Notes: a model not told the origin generated them from the letters alone. 64,000 nt of DNA from Streptomyces sp. Edi4 (GCF_040253615.1 NZ_JBEJGY010000004.1:1240001-1304000); one strand, 5' to 3'. Positions 40,945 to 50,879 are shown, counted from the first letter of the stretch. Made by a program: numbers and translations.

Positions 40945-43793
40945 CGACCGTCCCCCTCCGGTGTGGTTCGTCGTGCGTTGTCGCCGGGGGCCGCGGGCGG
41001 TCCTGCCGCGGCGTCCGGTGCGTCGTTGTGCCGCCGCCCGCGCTGCCAGCCGCGTTGCAGTGCGACCATGCGGTCGCGCACCTCGTCGGCGTCGCGGTCG
41101 GGCTCGGGTCCCTCGTCGCGTCCCGGGGCGCCGCGCCGGTCGCCGGGGGCGTCCTTCAGCTGCGGGGCCAGGCTCGCCTGGCGGACCCGGCGGGGCAGTC
41201 CGTCCGGCGGGCCCTCGCCGTCATGGAGCGCGCCGGGCACGGTGCCCCAGGAGGGCGCGGAACTGGGCGCGCCCGGCAGTCCGGCGCCGGCCGGCGGCGC
41301 GGCGGGCCCGGCAAGGCCGCCGGGCCGTACCGGTGTCAGGCCCGGCGAGCGGGGCGCGGGGCGCGGGGGCCCGGGCTCCTCGGACTCGGGGCGCGGCGCG
41401 AAGGGGCGGGGTGGCTGGCCGGCGCGGCGCTGGGGCAGGCGGTTCTCGAAGACGTGCCGCACCTCGGGGGACGGCTCAAGATCCTGCGCCGGGTGGCCTC
41501 GGCCGGGGCCGTCGACGCGCCGGCCGTTGTCACTGACCAGGGTCGGCACCCGGTGGCGGCGCGGCAGCGGGCCGGGGCCCGTGTCCTCGTCCCTCTCGTC
41601 GGCCGTCTGCTGGTGCTGCTGGCGGTCCTCGCCCGAGGCGGCCGCGCGGCGGGCGGAGCGCAGCAGGCCGCCGCGCCCCGCGTCGTACGCGCCGGGCACA
41701 CCGGTCTCGTCGGGCGCCGTGCTCGTGTCGAGGCCCAACGGGTCGAGCGGGGGCTCCAGTTCGACGGGACCGTCCAGGACCGACTGGCCGGGAACGCCGA
41801 CGGGCAGCGGGGACAGCGCGCGCCTCGGCGCCTCGGGAGCGCCGCCCTTGGCACGGGCGGCCGTGCGGTCCAGACGGAAGCCGGTGCCCTCGGTCTCTGG
41901 CGCGTCGGTGAGCAGCGCGGCCGGCAGGAACACCACGGCGGTGGTGCCGCCGTAGGGGGAGGGCTGAAGGGAGACCCGTACGTTCTGGCGCTGCGCGAGC
42001 CGGCTGACCACGAAGAGGCCGAGCCGGTCGGTGTCGGACAGCTCGAACTCGGGAGTCTCGGCGAGCCGCAGATTGGCGTCGAGCAGCATGTCGGGCACCA
42101 TGCCGAGGCCTCGGTCGTGGATCTCCAGGGTGAAGCCGTTGGCGACCCGCTCGCCGTGCACGTGGACGGCGGTGTGCGGGGGCGAGAACACCGTGGCGTT
42201 CTCCAGGAGTTCGGCGATGAGGTGGGTGAGGTCGGCGACGGCGGGGCCGCCGACGCCGAGCCGTGGCAGCCTGCGCACCTCGATGCGCTCGTAGTCCTCC
42301 ACCTCGGCCACGGCGGCCCGTACGACGTCCATGAGCTGGACGGGCTTGCGCCACTGGCGGGACGGCGCGGCGCCGGAGAGGATCACCAGGCCCTCGGCGT
42401 GCCGGCGCATACGGGTGGTGAGGTGGTCGAGGCGGAACAGGTCGGCGAGTTCGTCGGTGTCCTCGGTGCGCCGCTCCATGGTGTCCAGGAGCGTCAACTG
42501 GCGGTGCAGGAGTACTTGGTTGCGGCGGGCGAGGTTGACGAACACCTCGGAGACGCCGCGCCGCATGTCGGCCTGTTTGACGGCTGCCTCGACGGCCGCG
42601 CGTTGCAGGGTGTTGAGGGCCTGGCCCACCTGGCCGACCTCGTCGCGTTCGTAGTCCAGGCGCGGCGCCTCGGTCTCGACGTCGACCTGTTCCCCGGCGG
42701 CGAGGCGCCGCATCACGCTCGGCAGGCGGACGCCGGAGACCTCGTGGGCCTCCTTGCGGAGCCGGGTGAGGTCGCGGACCAGCTCGCGGCCGACGCGTAC
42801 GGACATGAACAGGGAGATCAGCAGGGCGAGGAAGCCGAGGACACCGGCGAGCCCGGCCTTGATCAGCACGTTGAAGGCGACCGGCTCGACCCGGTCCTGG
42901 TAGCGGTTGCCGGCCTCGGTGCCCATCTGCGCCAGACGGTCGAGTACGGGCGTGACGGCCTGCTGCCAGCGGGCGGCGTCGATGTGGTGGGGGTTCTTGG
43001 CGGGTCCCGCGTCGATGACGTCGGATTCGGCGGTGCGCAGCGACTCGGTCTCGGGGCCGCTCCAGAACTGCTGGAAGGGGAGGCGTTCGGCGCTGGGCAG
43101 CAGCTCCAGGTTGGTGTCGTAGAGCAGTTTCCGGTTGGCCACCAGGTCGGATATGCGGCGCAGTTCGGGGGCCGTCGTCCTCGGGGTGATCAGGGCGGAG
43201 GCGACGAGGGCGTCCTCGCGCGAGAGCATTTCGCGGGCGTGGGTGAGGCCGACGAGGGCCCGGCCCTGCTTGTCCATCTCCACGTTCTGCAAGGCGTGGA
43301 GATTCATGAGGAAGCTGTAGCAGGGGTCGATGAGCCGGTTGTAGAAGTCCAGCGCCTGGGCCCGGTCGACGGTGCCCTGCTCGATGGACTGGCGCAGCGT
43401 GGGCACCGAGTCGAAGGCGGCGATGGCGGCCTTGAGGTGGGTCTTCGCGGCGGGGCGCAGGTCGCCGCGCACGTCGCGATCCTGGGCGGCGGCGCGGATC
43501 CTGCTCATCGCGACGTCGGTGTCCGCCCGGCGGCTGCGCAGTGCGGTGAGGGCGTCGGCGGGGCGTTCGTCGGCGAGGTAGACCAGGGTCTGGCGGCGCT
43601 CCTGCTGGATGACGCGGACGGTGTCCTCGATGGGGTAGCCGACCTTTTTGACGATGTTCGCCACGTTCATCAGCTCGTTGGCCTGGCGGCCGGTGAGATA
43701 GGTGGAGAAGCCCCACAACGCGGTGAGGGAGACGAGCGGCACCAGCAGCAACGCCACGATCTTCCTGCGGATGGACTTCCCGCGAAAGCGCAT
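40941..43793 (-). CDS. cvnA: Conservon sensor histidine kinase-like protein CvnA with NIT domain
   Basis: A 950-residue membrane sensor. A first helix (about 13-33) precedes a large extracytoplasmic nitrate/nitrite-sensing (NIT) type helical domain with VIQQERRQTLVYLADERP. A second helix (about 325-350, GVLGFLALLISLFMSVRVG) leads to a HAMP-like segment and a HATPase_c domain (LIAELLENATVFSPPHTAV, HDRGLGMVPDMLLDANLRLAE, DRLGLFVVSRLA). The last 280 residues are Pro/Arg-rich and disordered. The ATG at 43793 follows GGGGGAGG. It heads the conservon operon; a TAGGCT hexamer near 43829-43834 may be its -10. Confidence 0.92.
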   Translation of the reverse strand: MRFRGKSIRRKIVALLLVPLVSLTALWGFSTYLTGRQANELMNVANIVKKVGYPIEDTVRVIQQERRQTLVYLADERPADALTALRSRRADTDVAMSRIRAAAQDRDVRGDLRPAAKTHLKAAIAAFDSVPTLRQSIEQGTVDRAQALDFYNRLIDPCYSFLMNLHALQNVEMDKQGRALVGLTHAREMLSREDALVASALITPRTTAPELRRISDLVANRKLLYDTNLELLPSAERLPFQQFWSGPETESLRTAESDVIDAGPAKNPHHIDAARWQQAVTPVLDRLAQMGTEAGNRYQDRVEPVAFNVLIKAGLAGVLGFLALLISLFMSVRVGRELVRDLTRLRKEAHEVSGVRLPSVMRRLAAGEQVDVETEAPRLDYERDEVGQVGQALNTLQRAAVEAAVKQADMRRGVSEVFVNLARRNQVLLHRQLTLLDTMERRTEDTDELADLFRLDHLTTRMRRHAEGLVILSGAAPSRQWRKPVQLMDVVRAAVAEVEDYERIEVRRLPRLGVGGPAVADLTHLIAELLENATVFSPPHTAVHVHGERVANGFTLEIHDRGLGMVPDMLLDANLRLAETPEFELSDTDRLGLFVVSRLAQRQNVRVSLQPSPYGGTTAVVFLPAALLTDAPETEGTGFRLDRTAARAKGGAPEAPRRALSPLPVGVPGQSVLDGPVELEPPLDPLGLDTSTAPDETGVPGAYDAGRGGLLRSARRAAASGEDRQQHQQTADERDEDTGPGPLPRRHRVPTLVSDNGRRVDGPGRGHPAQDLEPSPEVRHVFENRLPQRRAGQPPRPFAPRPESEEPGPPRPAPRSPGLTPVRPGGLAGPAAPPAGAGLPGAPSSAPSWGTVPGALHDGEGPPDGLPRRVRQASLAPQLKDAPGDRRGAPGRDEGPEPDRDADEVRDRMVALQRGWQRGRRHNDAPDAAAGPPAAPGDNARRTTPEGDGR

Positions 43794-44188
43794 GGCCTCC
43801 CCCAGATCAACCGTCAACAAACGGCGTGAGCCTACTACTGACACAGAGACAACTCGAAGGAACGTCCGGACGATTTTCGGCCGCCCTGACGCGTCGTGAT
43901 CATGAGTTGTCCCGGTATTCCGGGAGATGGTGGCCGGGCCTCTGGCAGGGGGCACCCGTCATGGCCGCTTTTCGTCCACTGCGGCAGATGGCTGGAATTC
44001 TGCGTTCCGGCCATCTGCCCGGAATCTTCCGGGAGTTGTGTTCGTCAGTGTGTACGGAGCCGCTGTGCGTGTGGGGTACTTACGGGGCACACGGGTGTCA
44101 GGAAGCGATGGCCTCGGGCCGGTCCGCGAGGGCGGTGCCGCGCGGCGGGGCAGGCATCGAGGCGGTACGGGTGGGGAGGAATGCGGGC
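43794..44188. other. 395-bp divergent region with three hairpins
   Basis: No gene was accepted. Three inverted repeats are visible: 43910-43925 (6-bp stem, 4-base loop), 43983-44019 (about 15 pairs with one wobble, 7-base loop) and 44018-44033 (7-bp stem, 2-base loop). The last two overlap by two bases and so exclude each other. They lie 155-280 bases upstream of the next rightward gene and could form a structured leader. Confidence 0.6.
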
Positions 44189-44611
44189 ATGAGCGTTGAG
44201 CAGCGGCCGCTGTGGGTGGAAGAGCCGGCCGAACGACCCCGGCTGCCCGATCCGGTCCGCACCGCTGCCGTGCGCGCCGTCATCATCGTGGCGGCGACCC
44301 TTATTCAGGCGATGGTGGCGTTCTTGTCCACGCTCGCCGGTTCCTGGCTCGCCTTCCCGATGGTGATCAGCAGCGTCGGCAGCACGGTCCTTGCCACGTG
44401 GGGCGTGCTGGACGTGTGGGTCACCCGCCAGGTGTGGAACCAACGCAACGGTGTGGTGTCGATGCCGAACAGCACGGCGCGCAAGCTGCGCCGGGAGCGG
44501 CGCCGGGCCCGGCGGGCCGCCCGCACGGCCGGGAGCGGGGCCCGAATACGGTCCCACAGGGCCCCGGCACGGTCCGCGGACGGCACGCGGCGGGGTCTGT
44601 CCCGCGCCTGA
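44189..44611 (+). CDS. Hypothetical membrane protein (140 aa)
   Basis: No named family. The 140-residue protein has two adjacent hydrophobic segments (about 24-50 and 53-75: AVIIVAATLIQAMVAFLSTL and a LAFPMVISSVG stretch) and then a very basic C-terminal tail rich in Arg (KLRRERRRARRAARTAG), which would be cytoplasmic. The ATG at 44189 follows GGGGAGGA by about 8 bases. The open frame extends upstream to 43826 but that part contains the hairpins. It is convergent with the SMC-like operon and 150 bases from its end. Confidence 0.65.
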   Translation: MSVEQRPLWVEEPAERPRLPDPVRTAAVRAVIIVAATLIQAMVAFLSTLAGSWLAFPMVISSVGSTVLATWGVLDVWVTRQVWNQRNGVVSMPNSTARKLRRERRRARRAARTAGSGARIRSHRAPARSADGTRRGLSRA

Positions 44612-44761
44612 GCGGCCCGCTTCACGCCCGGGGGCCGCTCCCGCGCCCGAGCCGCCCGCTTCACGCCCGGGGGCCGCTTCCGCGTCCGGGCGGGGCGGCC
44701 CGCGTCAGGGGCCGGCCCCCGCCCGGCCCCGGCCCCGGTCCCGCGTCACGAGGTCCGTACA

Positions 44762-47700
44762 TCAACTCCCTTGCGCGGCGGGCTTTTTGAACATGCGGGT
44801 CGCCGTGATCTCACCGTGCACGGTCTCGCCGCTCGTCTCCTGCTGCGGAAGACCGGGCCGCAGATGCTCCTCCACGCTGATGTACTTCAGGCCCGCCCGC
44901 AGGTCGGCGTCGTTGCGGAGCCGGATGACGAGGGGGAACTCGGCGAGCGCGGTCGTGTCGAACAGGCCCGTGGTGTAGAGGAGTTGGACACCGAGCGCGT
45001 CGGACACGGCCCGCTGGAGCTCCAGGAGGTACGTCGCGTTCGCTCGGCCGATCGGATTGTCCAGGAAGAGCGTGCCGGCGTGCCGGTGCTTGTCGCGGCC
45101 CCGGTCGTTGCTGCGCAGCGCCGCCATCGTGCAGTACAGGGCGATCGCGGCGGTGAGCAGCTGGCCGCCGGAGAACACGTCGCCCATCTGCCCGACCGGG
45201 ACGCGCTCGGCGCGCAGGACCGCGTCCGGCTTCAGGATCTCCACGGCGATGCCGCGTGGTTCGAGGGCCGCCTGCACGCCGCGCAGCAGCAGGGACATGC
45301 CGTCGCGGCGCAGATCGGAGTTCTTCTTCACCGCGGCGCGGGTGGCCTCGTCGATGACCTCGCCGAGCCGTTCGGTCAGGGTCGCCTGGTCGGGTTCGTC
45401 GAAACGGATCCGCAGGAACTCCTGGCCCGACCACTCGCCGAGGCCTTCGGGGAGCTGGGACAGGCGCTGGGCCGAACGCAGCGTGGTGAGCGCGGACTCC
45501 ACCAGGCCGCGCAGCCGGTCGACGATGGAGTCGCGGTTGCGCTCCAGCTGCTCCAGCTCATCGGTCAGGACACGCAGCCTCGGCTCGAAGGCGGCCGCCC
45601 AGGCGGCGGCGTGCTCGGGCAGCGAGGCGGCGGGCAGTTCACGGATCTGTTGGCGGGCCGGGGTGCGGACCTGTTCGTAGCGGGTGGCGTTGGCGTGGCG
45701 CACCAGGATGTCGCTCGCCTCGCGCACGGCGGATTCGGCGGCGGACAGATCGGCCGAACAGCCGCGCAGGGAGCGGCGCGCCTCGGTGGCCGACTGCCGG
45801 GCCTCTTCGAGGGTGCCCGGGTAGGGGTCGGGCGCCGTCTCCTCCTCCACGGCCTGGCTGTGGTCGCGCAGCAGGTCGCGAAGGAGCGCCGCCGTCTCGT
45901 CGAAGCCGCCCGCCGCGTCCTCGGCCGCCCGGTGCGCGGTGAGCAGTTCGCTGTGGGCGGCGCGCGCGGTCTCCAACGCGTCGGTGCGGGTGGCCAGTTC
46001 GGCCGTCGCGGTGCGCAGCAGCGCCTGGGCCTGCTCGGCGTCGGCGGGCACCTGGTCGTCGGGGAGGTCGGTGTGCCGCTCGCCGTCGGCGGGGGCCAGG
46101 CGCTCGGCCTCGCCGCGCAGGCGGCCCAGCTGCTCGCTCGCGGCGGACGCACGGGTCTCCAGCATCTGCACAAGTGATTCGGCGCGGGCGGCGGCTGCCT
46201 GGCGGGAGGGGCCGTCCGCGCCGTCGGTGCCTTCGAGCAGGGTCGCGGCGCGGGTGCGCACCTTGTTGGTGAGCCGGTCGAGCTCGGCAAGGGCCGCGCT
46301 CTCGTCGCTCTCGGCGCGGGCCTGTTCGGCCCGCAGGTCGGCGCCGACGCCGACCTTCTCGTACAGCTGGGACGCGGCGCGGTAGGCCTCGCGCAGGGCC
46401 GGCAGCGAAGTGCGCGGGGCGTCGGCGTCGGGCTCGGGCAGGTTCTCCGGGGCGCCCGCGATCTCGGCGCGTTCCGCGCGCAGCGCGCGGGCGGTGCGGT
46501 GGGCGTCGTCGGCGGCGCGCTGGGCGGCGCGCCGGTCCTCGTCGGCCGCCTTGGCGCGCTCGAGGAGCGCTTGGGCGCGGGCCTCCGACTCGGCAGCCTC
46601 GTCGGCCAGTTCACGGAGCTTGACCTGCCAGCCCGCCCGCTCGCGCAGCCGGAAGGCGAGTCCGGCGAGCGCGTCGGCGGCGCGGCGGGCGCGCTGGGCG
46701 GCCTCCTGGCGCTCCTCGCGTACGCGCGCGGATTCGGCGGCCGCCTCGTCCGCCTCGGCCCGCGCCGTGCGGGCCTCGGCCAGCTCCCGCGCGGCTTCCT
46801 TGGCGCTCTCGCGGGCGGTGTGGGCGGCGGTGGCGAGTTCGGCGAGCATGCCGGGCGGGCAGTCGGCGCGCCAGGCGCCGATCCGGGCGGCGAGCGCGCG
46901 GTCCTGGGCGAGCCGCCCGGCGAGCGCCCGGATCTCCTCGTCGCGGGCGGTGGCGCGGGCGCGCAGCGTCTGGCGTTCCTCGTCGGCTGCGTGCTCGTCG
47001 TGCATCGCCGGGTTCGGCGGTACGAGGAAGATGCCGCTGTCGGTGCCGGAGTCGACGGCCGGAACGGGCGCGAGCAGGGCCGCGGTGGTGCCGACGGCCA
47101 CGGCGGAACGCGGCAGCAGGGCCGCGTTCGCCAAGGCCTCGCGGGCCCGGGCGTGCGAGGCGGGGTCGGTGATGACCACGCCGTCGACGAGCTCGGGGCG
47201 CGCCGCGAGCACGGCCGCGTGGTCCGCCGGGGCGACGGCCTGGGCCAGATAGCGCCAGCCGGGCAGCGCCGGGATGCCGTGTTCGCCCAGGTACTCCACG
47301 GTCGCCAGCACATCGGGGCTCGGCGGCAGGAGCCCGCCGTCACCGAGCGCGCCGAGGATGCGCGCGTCGTCGGCGGCGGCCGTGCGCAGTTCGAAGAGCT
47401 GGCGCTCGGCGGAGGCGACGCCCTGGTCGAGAAGCCCCCGCAGTTCATCGGCGCACCGGTCCAACTCCTCGGCGCTCAGGGCGCCTTGGGTGCCGTGAGC
47501 GCTGTGGGTGCTTTCGCCGTCGTGCTTGCGGGGCTCGGGGACCCCGGGGCGGCCGGTGGGCAGGCTGAGCAGTTCGCCCAGGCGCTCCTCCCCGGCCAGG
47601 GACTGCGCGGCGCGGCGCTCGGCGTCGTGGGCGTGCTCGGCGGCGCGGGCGGCGTCCTCGGCGCGGGCCGCGGCCAGTTCGGCGCGGGCCTCCACCGAGG

Positions 47701-49399
47701 CGGCCTCGCGGGCCTTGTCGGCGGCGGCACGGGCCGTCTCGCGGGCCGTGTCCCAGGCGGCCACCGCACTCTTCTCGGCATCGCTTGCGGCGAGCGCGGC
47801 GCGGGCCGGGTCGGCGTCGGGCGCGCTGTCGTCGAGCCAGCCCGCGCGTACGGCCTCGGCGGTCTCCTGCTCGACCTCCGCCAGGCGCTGGCGCAGATGT
47901 CCCGCCTCGCTGCGGGCCCGCTGGGCCTCGGTCGCGGCGACGGTCGCGTCGCGGTGGGCGGCCTCGCCGACTTCTTGCAGACCGGCCGAGCGCTCCTCCT
48001 CCTCGGCGGCGACCCGCTCGCCGTCCTCGGCGGCCGCGTGCAGGGCCCGTACGAGGTCGGCGGCGGCCCTGGCGCGGGCGGCGAGGGCGGGGGCCGCGTC
48101 CCGTTCGGCCTCCTGGATCGCGGCGGCCACGCGGGCCGAGCGGTCGGCGGCGGCGCGGTGGCGCAGGACCGCCTCGGCGGCCTGCCAGGCGGAGTGCAGC
48201 GTACGGGCGTCGGCCAGTTCGCGGCGCTGGGCGGTGGCGGCCTTCTCGGCGACGCCGAGCGCCAACGAGGCGTGCCGGTAGGCCAGTTCGGAGGCGATCA
48301 GGGAGCTGCGGCCACGGGCGGCCTCGGCGAGGGTGACGTGGTGGGCGGCGGCGGTGACCTGCTGGGCGAGGTCGCCGGCGCGGCCGCGCTCGTCGGTGGC
48401 GCGAGCCGCGAGGCGCCGGGCGAGCGCCCGGGTGCGCCGTTCGGCGCCGGCGTGGATGTCGCGGGCGCGCCCGCGTGCCTCTGCGGCTTCGACGATGCGG
48501 CCCAGGAGGTCGACCGAGCCCGCCGTGAAGTCGCGTTCGGCGGTGAGTTCGGCGCGCCGGCCGAGCTTGTTGCCGAAGCCGCTCACCAGGTCGGCGAGGC
48601 CGTCGGTGTCGCGGGTGTCGGTGACGGCGCGCAGGAGCAGGTCGGTGAAGTCGGAGTCCTTCTTGACCGCGAAGAGGCCGGCGGCCTCACCCTCGTCGGC
48701 GTTCATCTCGCGCTGGTAGCGGAAGAGTTCGGGGTCAAGGCCCAGGTCGCCGAGGTGTTCGTTCCAGCGGTCGTGGATCTCCTCCCAGTACACCTCCAGA
48801 TGCGGGTACGCCTTGCTCGCCTCGGTGATCGCGTCGCGGAAGCCCTTCATGGTGCGGCGCCGGCCCTGGGCGCTGGAGGCGCCTTCGGCCGAGGGGCGCA
48901 GCGCGCTGGACTCGGCGACCGGCAGCGAGTCGAGGCTGAGACCGGGGCCGGGCCGGAAGGAGTACCAGGCCTCGGCGAACTTCCGCGGGTCGTTGGAGAC
49001 TTGGCGGCCGCGCCATTCGCTGACCTTGCCGACCACGACGAGTTCGCCGGTGAGGGTGTGCTGCCACTCCAGGGCCACGTGCCCGCAGTCGTCGGCGAGC
49101 AGGAATTTGCGCAGCACACCGGAGCTGGCGCCGCCCAGGGTGTTGCGGTGGCCCGGCAGCATCACCGAGAAGATCAGCTTGAGCAGGACGGACTTGCCGC
49201 CGCCGTTCTCCAGGAACAGCACGCCCGCCGGGGCCGGGCGGCGCGGCGGGCCGACCGGCTCGTCCTCGAAGAACTCGGCCTGCGTCGGGGCCGGGTTGGG
49301 CACGGGGGCGCCGACTCCGCGCAGGTCAAGCACGGTGTCGGCGTAGCGCGCACCGGCGGGCCCGATGGAGTAGAGGCGGACCCGGGACAGCTCGTACAT
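44762..49399 (-). CDS. SMC-like coiled-coil ATPase (MksB/JetC-like)
   Basis: A 1545-residue ABC-type ATPase. The N-terminal head has a Walker A variant FLENGGGKSVLLKL (about 62-75). Very long coiled coils (about 300-690 and 800-1380, dominated by Ala, Glu, Arg) flank a globular centre (about 690-800: ALPGWRYLAQAVAPADHAAV, VDGVVITDP), placed like an SMC hinge. The C-terminal head has the signature FSGGQLLTAAIALY (about 1409) and Walker B GTLFLDNPIGRAN, with Asn where SMC and Rad50 have the catalytic Glu. Domain order and partner genes fit MukB/MksB/JetC. It is the last of three genes and 63 bases after the KITE-like gene. Likely chromosome organisation or plasmid defence. Confidence 0.78.
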   Translation of the reverse strand: MYELSRVRLYSIGPAGARYADTVLDLRGVGAPVPNPAPTQAEFFEDEPVGPPRRPAPAGVLFLENGGGKSVLLKLIFSVMLPGHRNTLGGASSGVLRKFLLADDCGHVALEWQHTLTGELVVVGKVSEWRGRQVSNDPRKFAEAWYSFRPGPGLSLDSLPVAESSALRPSAEGASSAQGRRRTMKGFRDAITEASKAYPHLEVYWEEIHDRWNEHLGDLGLDPELFRYQREMNADEGEAAGLFAVKKDSDFTDLLLRAVTDTRDTDGLADLVSGFGNKLGRRAELTAERDFTAGSVDLLGRIVEAAEARGRARDIHAGAERRTRALARRLAARATDERGRAGDLAQQVTAAAHHVTLAEAARGRSSLIASELAYRHASLALGVAEKAATAQRRELADARTLHSAWQAAEAVLRHRAAADRSARVAAAIQEAERDAAPALAARARAAADLVRALHAAAEDGERVAAEEEERSAGLQEVGEAAHRDATVAATEAQRARSEAGHLRQRLAEVEQETAEAVRAGWLDDSAPDADPARAALAASDAEKSAVAAWDTARETARAAADKAREAASVEARAELAAARAEDAARAAEHAHDAERRAAQSLAGEERLGELLSLPTGRPGVPEPRKHDGESTHSAHGTQGALSAEELDRCADELRGLLDQGVASAERQLFELRTAAADDARILGALGDGGLLPPSPDVLATVEYLGEHGIPALPGWRYLAQAVAPADHAAVLAARPELVDGVVITDPASHARAREALANAALLPRSAVAVGTTAALLAPVPAVDSGTDSGIFLVPPNPAMHDEHAADEERQTLRARATARDEEIRALAGRLAQDRALAARIGAWRADCPPGMLAELATAAHTARESAKEAARELAEARTARAEADEAAAESARVREERQEAAQRARRAADALAGLAFRLRERAGWQVKLRELADEAAESEARAQALLERAKAADEDRRAAQRAADDAHRTARALRAERAEIAGAPENLPEPDADAPRTSLPALREAYRAASQLYEKVGVGADLRAEQARAESDESAALAELDRLTNKVRTRAATLLEGTDGADGPSRQAAAARAESLVQMLETRASAASEQLGRLRGEAERLAPADGERHTDLPDDQVPADAEQAQALLRTATAELATRTDALETARAAHSELLTAHRAAEDAAGGFDETAALLRDLLRDHSQAVEEETAPDPYPGTLEEARQSATEARRSLRGCSADLSAAESAVREASDILVRHANATRYEQVRTPARQQIRELPAASLPEHAAAWAAAFEPRLRVLTDELEQLERNRDSIVDRLRGLVESALTTLRSAQRLSQLPEGLGEWSGQEFLRIRFDEPDQATLTERLGEVIDEATRAAVKKNSDLRRDGMSLLLRGVQAALEPRGIAVEILKPDAVLRAERVPVGQMGDVFSGGQLLTAAIALYCTMAALRSNDRGRDKHRHAGTLFLDNPIGRANATYLLELQRAVSDALGVQLLYTTGLFDTTALAEFPLVIRLRNDADLRAGLKYISVEEHLRPGLPQQETSGETVHGEITATRMFKKPAAQGS

Positions 49400-49462
49400 G
49401 TCGGCGGACTCTCGTGGTGGTGGGGGGCGGCTTGAGCGGGAATCGCGTCAGGAGTGGACGCG

Positions 49463-50500
49463 TCAGGAGTGGAAGGGCAGTCCGGCGTCGGCCGCCAGTT
49501 CCAGACCGTCGGCGTCGGTCGGCGGCACAAGGGTGGCGCTGCCGTCGGTGACCGCGACCACGCCGAGCTCGATCAGCTCGGTCAGGGCGGCGCTGCCCGC
49601 CATGTCGCGGACCTGCAACTGGTAGCGGGCGGTGGTGCGGTAGGCGCCGCCCGCGTCGTCGCCGGTGCGTTGCAGGAAGCCGGATTCGGTGAGGAAGGCC
49701 ACCGCCTTGGCGACGATGCCGGTGGTCGAACCGGCGAGCCTGCGCGCGTCCTTGGTGGCTCCGGTGGAGCTGCGCCGCGCGTAGATGCGCCAGGCGGCCT
49801 CCAGGCCGGGGGCGCCGGTCTCGGGGTCGGTGTTCTCGCCGGTCTCCTCGGCCCGCTCCTCCAGGCGGCGGCAGGCCTGCCGGACGAACGCGTCCACGCC
49901 GTTGACCGTGACCCGCCCGATGTAGCCGTCGTCGGCGAGGTCTTCGGGGCGGGGGAAGGCGAGGGCGGCGACGGCGAGGTGGGCCAGGCCGTGCAGGAAG
50001 CGGTCGCTGGAGTCGGGGGCGGCGGCGCGGCGGGCGTAGTCGCCCATGCGGACGGCGAAGACGGAGTCCTCGGCGGCGGTCACGGCCATGCCGGCGCGCG
50101 GGGACACCTCAAGGACGATGAGGCCGAGCCCGGCCGCGACCGCGTCCGCGAGGCGTGCGAACGCGGGGTCCTCCCGGTGGCGGCGCAGCAGTTCGCTGTA
50201 CTCCGCGTCCCTGGCGGGCAGCAGTTTGGTCTTGAGGCCGAAGGCGACGAGCCGAGCGGCGTCGGCGGCGTCGGCAGGAGTGATCCGACCTTCGCCCCCG
50301 GGTCCCGCGCCGGCCGCGATGGAGGCGCCGGCCCTAAGGTCGCCCCCCGTCCCGGCCGCAGTGGACGTGGCGGCCCCGGCGTCGGCCCCCGTCCCGGGCG
50401 CGGGCGAGGTGTGCCGGTCCTCGCCGTCGGTGCCGGGTGCGGCGGGCGCCGGCGCCTCGGCGGCGTCGCCGAACGCGGGCTCGGGGTGGTGGTCGGTCAC
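49463..50500 (-). CDS. KITE-like winged-helix subunit (MksE/JetB-like)
   Basis: A 345-residue protein. The N-terminal 95 residues are Ala/Gly/Pro-rich and probably disordered. The rest is helical, with RITPADAADAARLVAFGLKT and FARLADAVAAGLGLIVLEVS. It ends with a winged-helix pattern (STTGIVAKAVAFLTESGFLQ, then AYRTTARYQLQVRDMAG). Position between the kleisin-like and SMC-like genes and the wHTH repeats suggest a KITE subunit. The sequence alone is not decisive. The GTG at 50500 follows AAGGAGA. A 379-bp repeat-containing gap separates it from the upstream gene. Confidence 0.62.
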   Translation of the reverse strand: MTDHHPEPAFGDAAEAPAPAAPGTDGEDRHTSPAPGTGADAGAATSTAAGTGGDLRAGASIAAGAGPGGEGRITPADAADAARLVAFGLKTKLLPARDAEYSELLRRHREDPAFARLADAVAAGLGLIVLEVSPRAGMAVTAAEDSVFAVRMGDYARRAAAPDSSDRFLHGLAHLAVAALAFPRPEDLADDGYIGRVTVNGVDAFVRQACRRLEERAEETGENTDPETGAPGLEAAWRIYARRSSTGATKDARRLAGSTTGIVAKAVAFLTESGFLQRTGDDAGGAYRTTARYQLQVRDMAGSAALTELIELGVVAVTDGSATLVPPTDADGLELAADAGLPFHS

Positions 50501-50879
50501 GGGGTGGTCTCCTTGGTACGTACGTTGCTGGGCGCGGCGGGGCGGGTGTCTGCGGCGGGCGCCGTCCCCACCCCGCCCTTTCCCGGGACCCGCCGGAGGT
50601 GAAGCCGGCAAACCGGCACCAGCCCGGTCAGGGGCGCGGGGAACTGCGCGACCAGCCGGCCACGGTCCGCAGCCGGGGTCCCTGGGCCTACGCCCCGGAC
50701 CTCGTGCCGCGCCTGAAGGGTGCTCGTCCTGCCCCAAGGCCTCAAGGGCCAGGAGGGGGCCCCCATGGCGGGCTCGGTATGCCCGCGCGGGCCGGCACAG
50801 GCCCTGCCAGGGGCGCGGGGAACTGCGCGGAGCCCGCCCACGCTCGGCCCGCACGGCCCGCACGGTCCGCACGAAGAAC
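50501..50879. repeat. Intergenic repeat element inside the SMC-like operon
   Basis: The gap between the first and second genes of the operon carries CAGGGGCGCGGGGAACTGCG at 50629 and again at 50808 (179 bases apart). The sequence between them resembles, in inverted orientation, the 188-bp unit found in tandem at 57.1-57.6 kb. Shared blocks include ACGGTCCGCAG, GGTCCCTGGG and CGCGCCTGAAGGG. No gene is seen. Confidence 0.75.
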
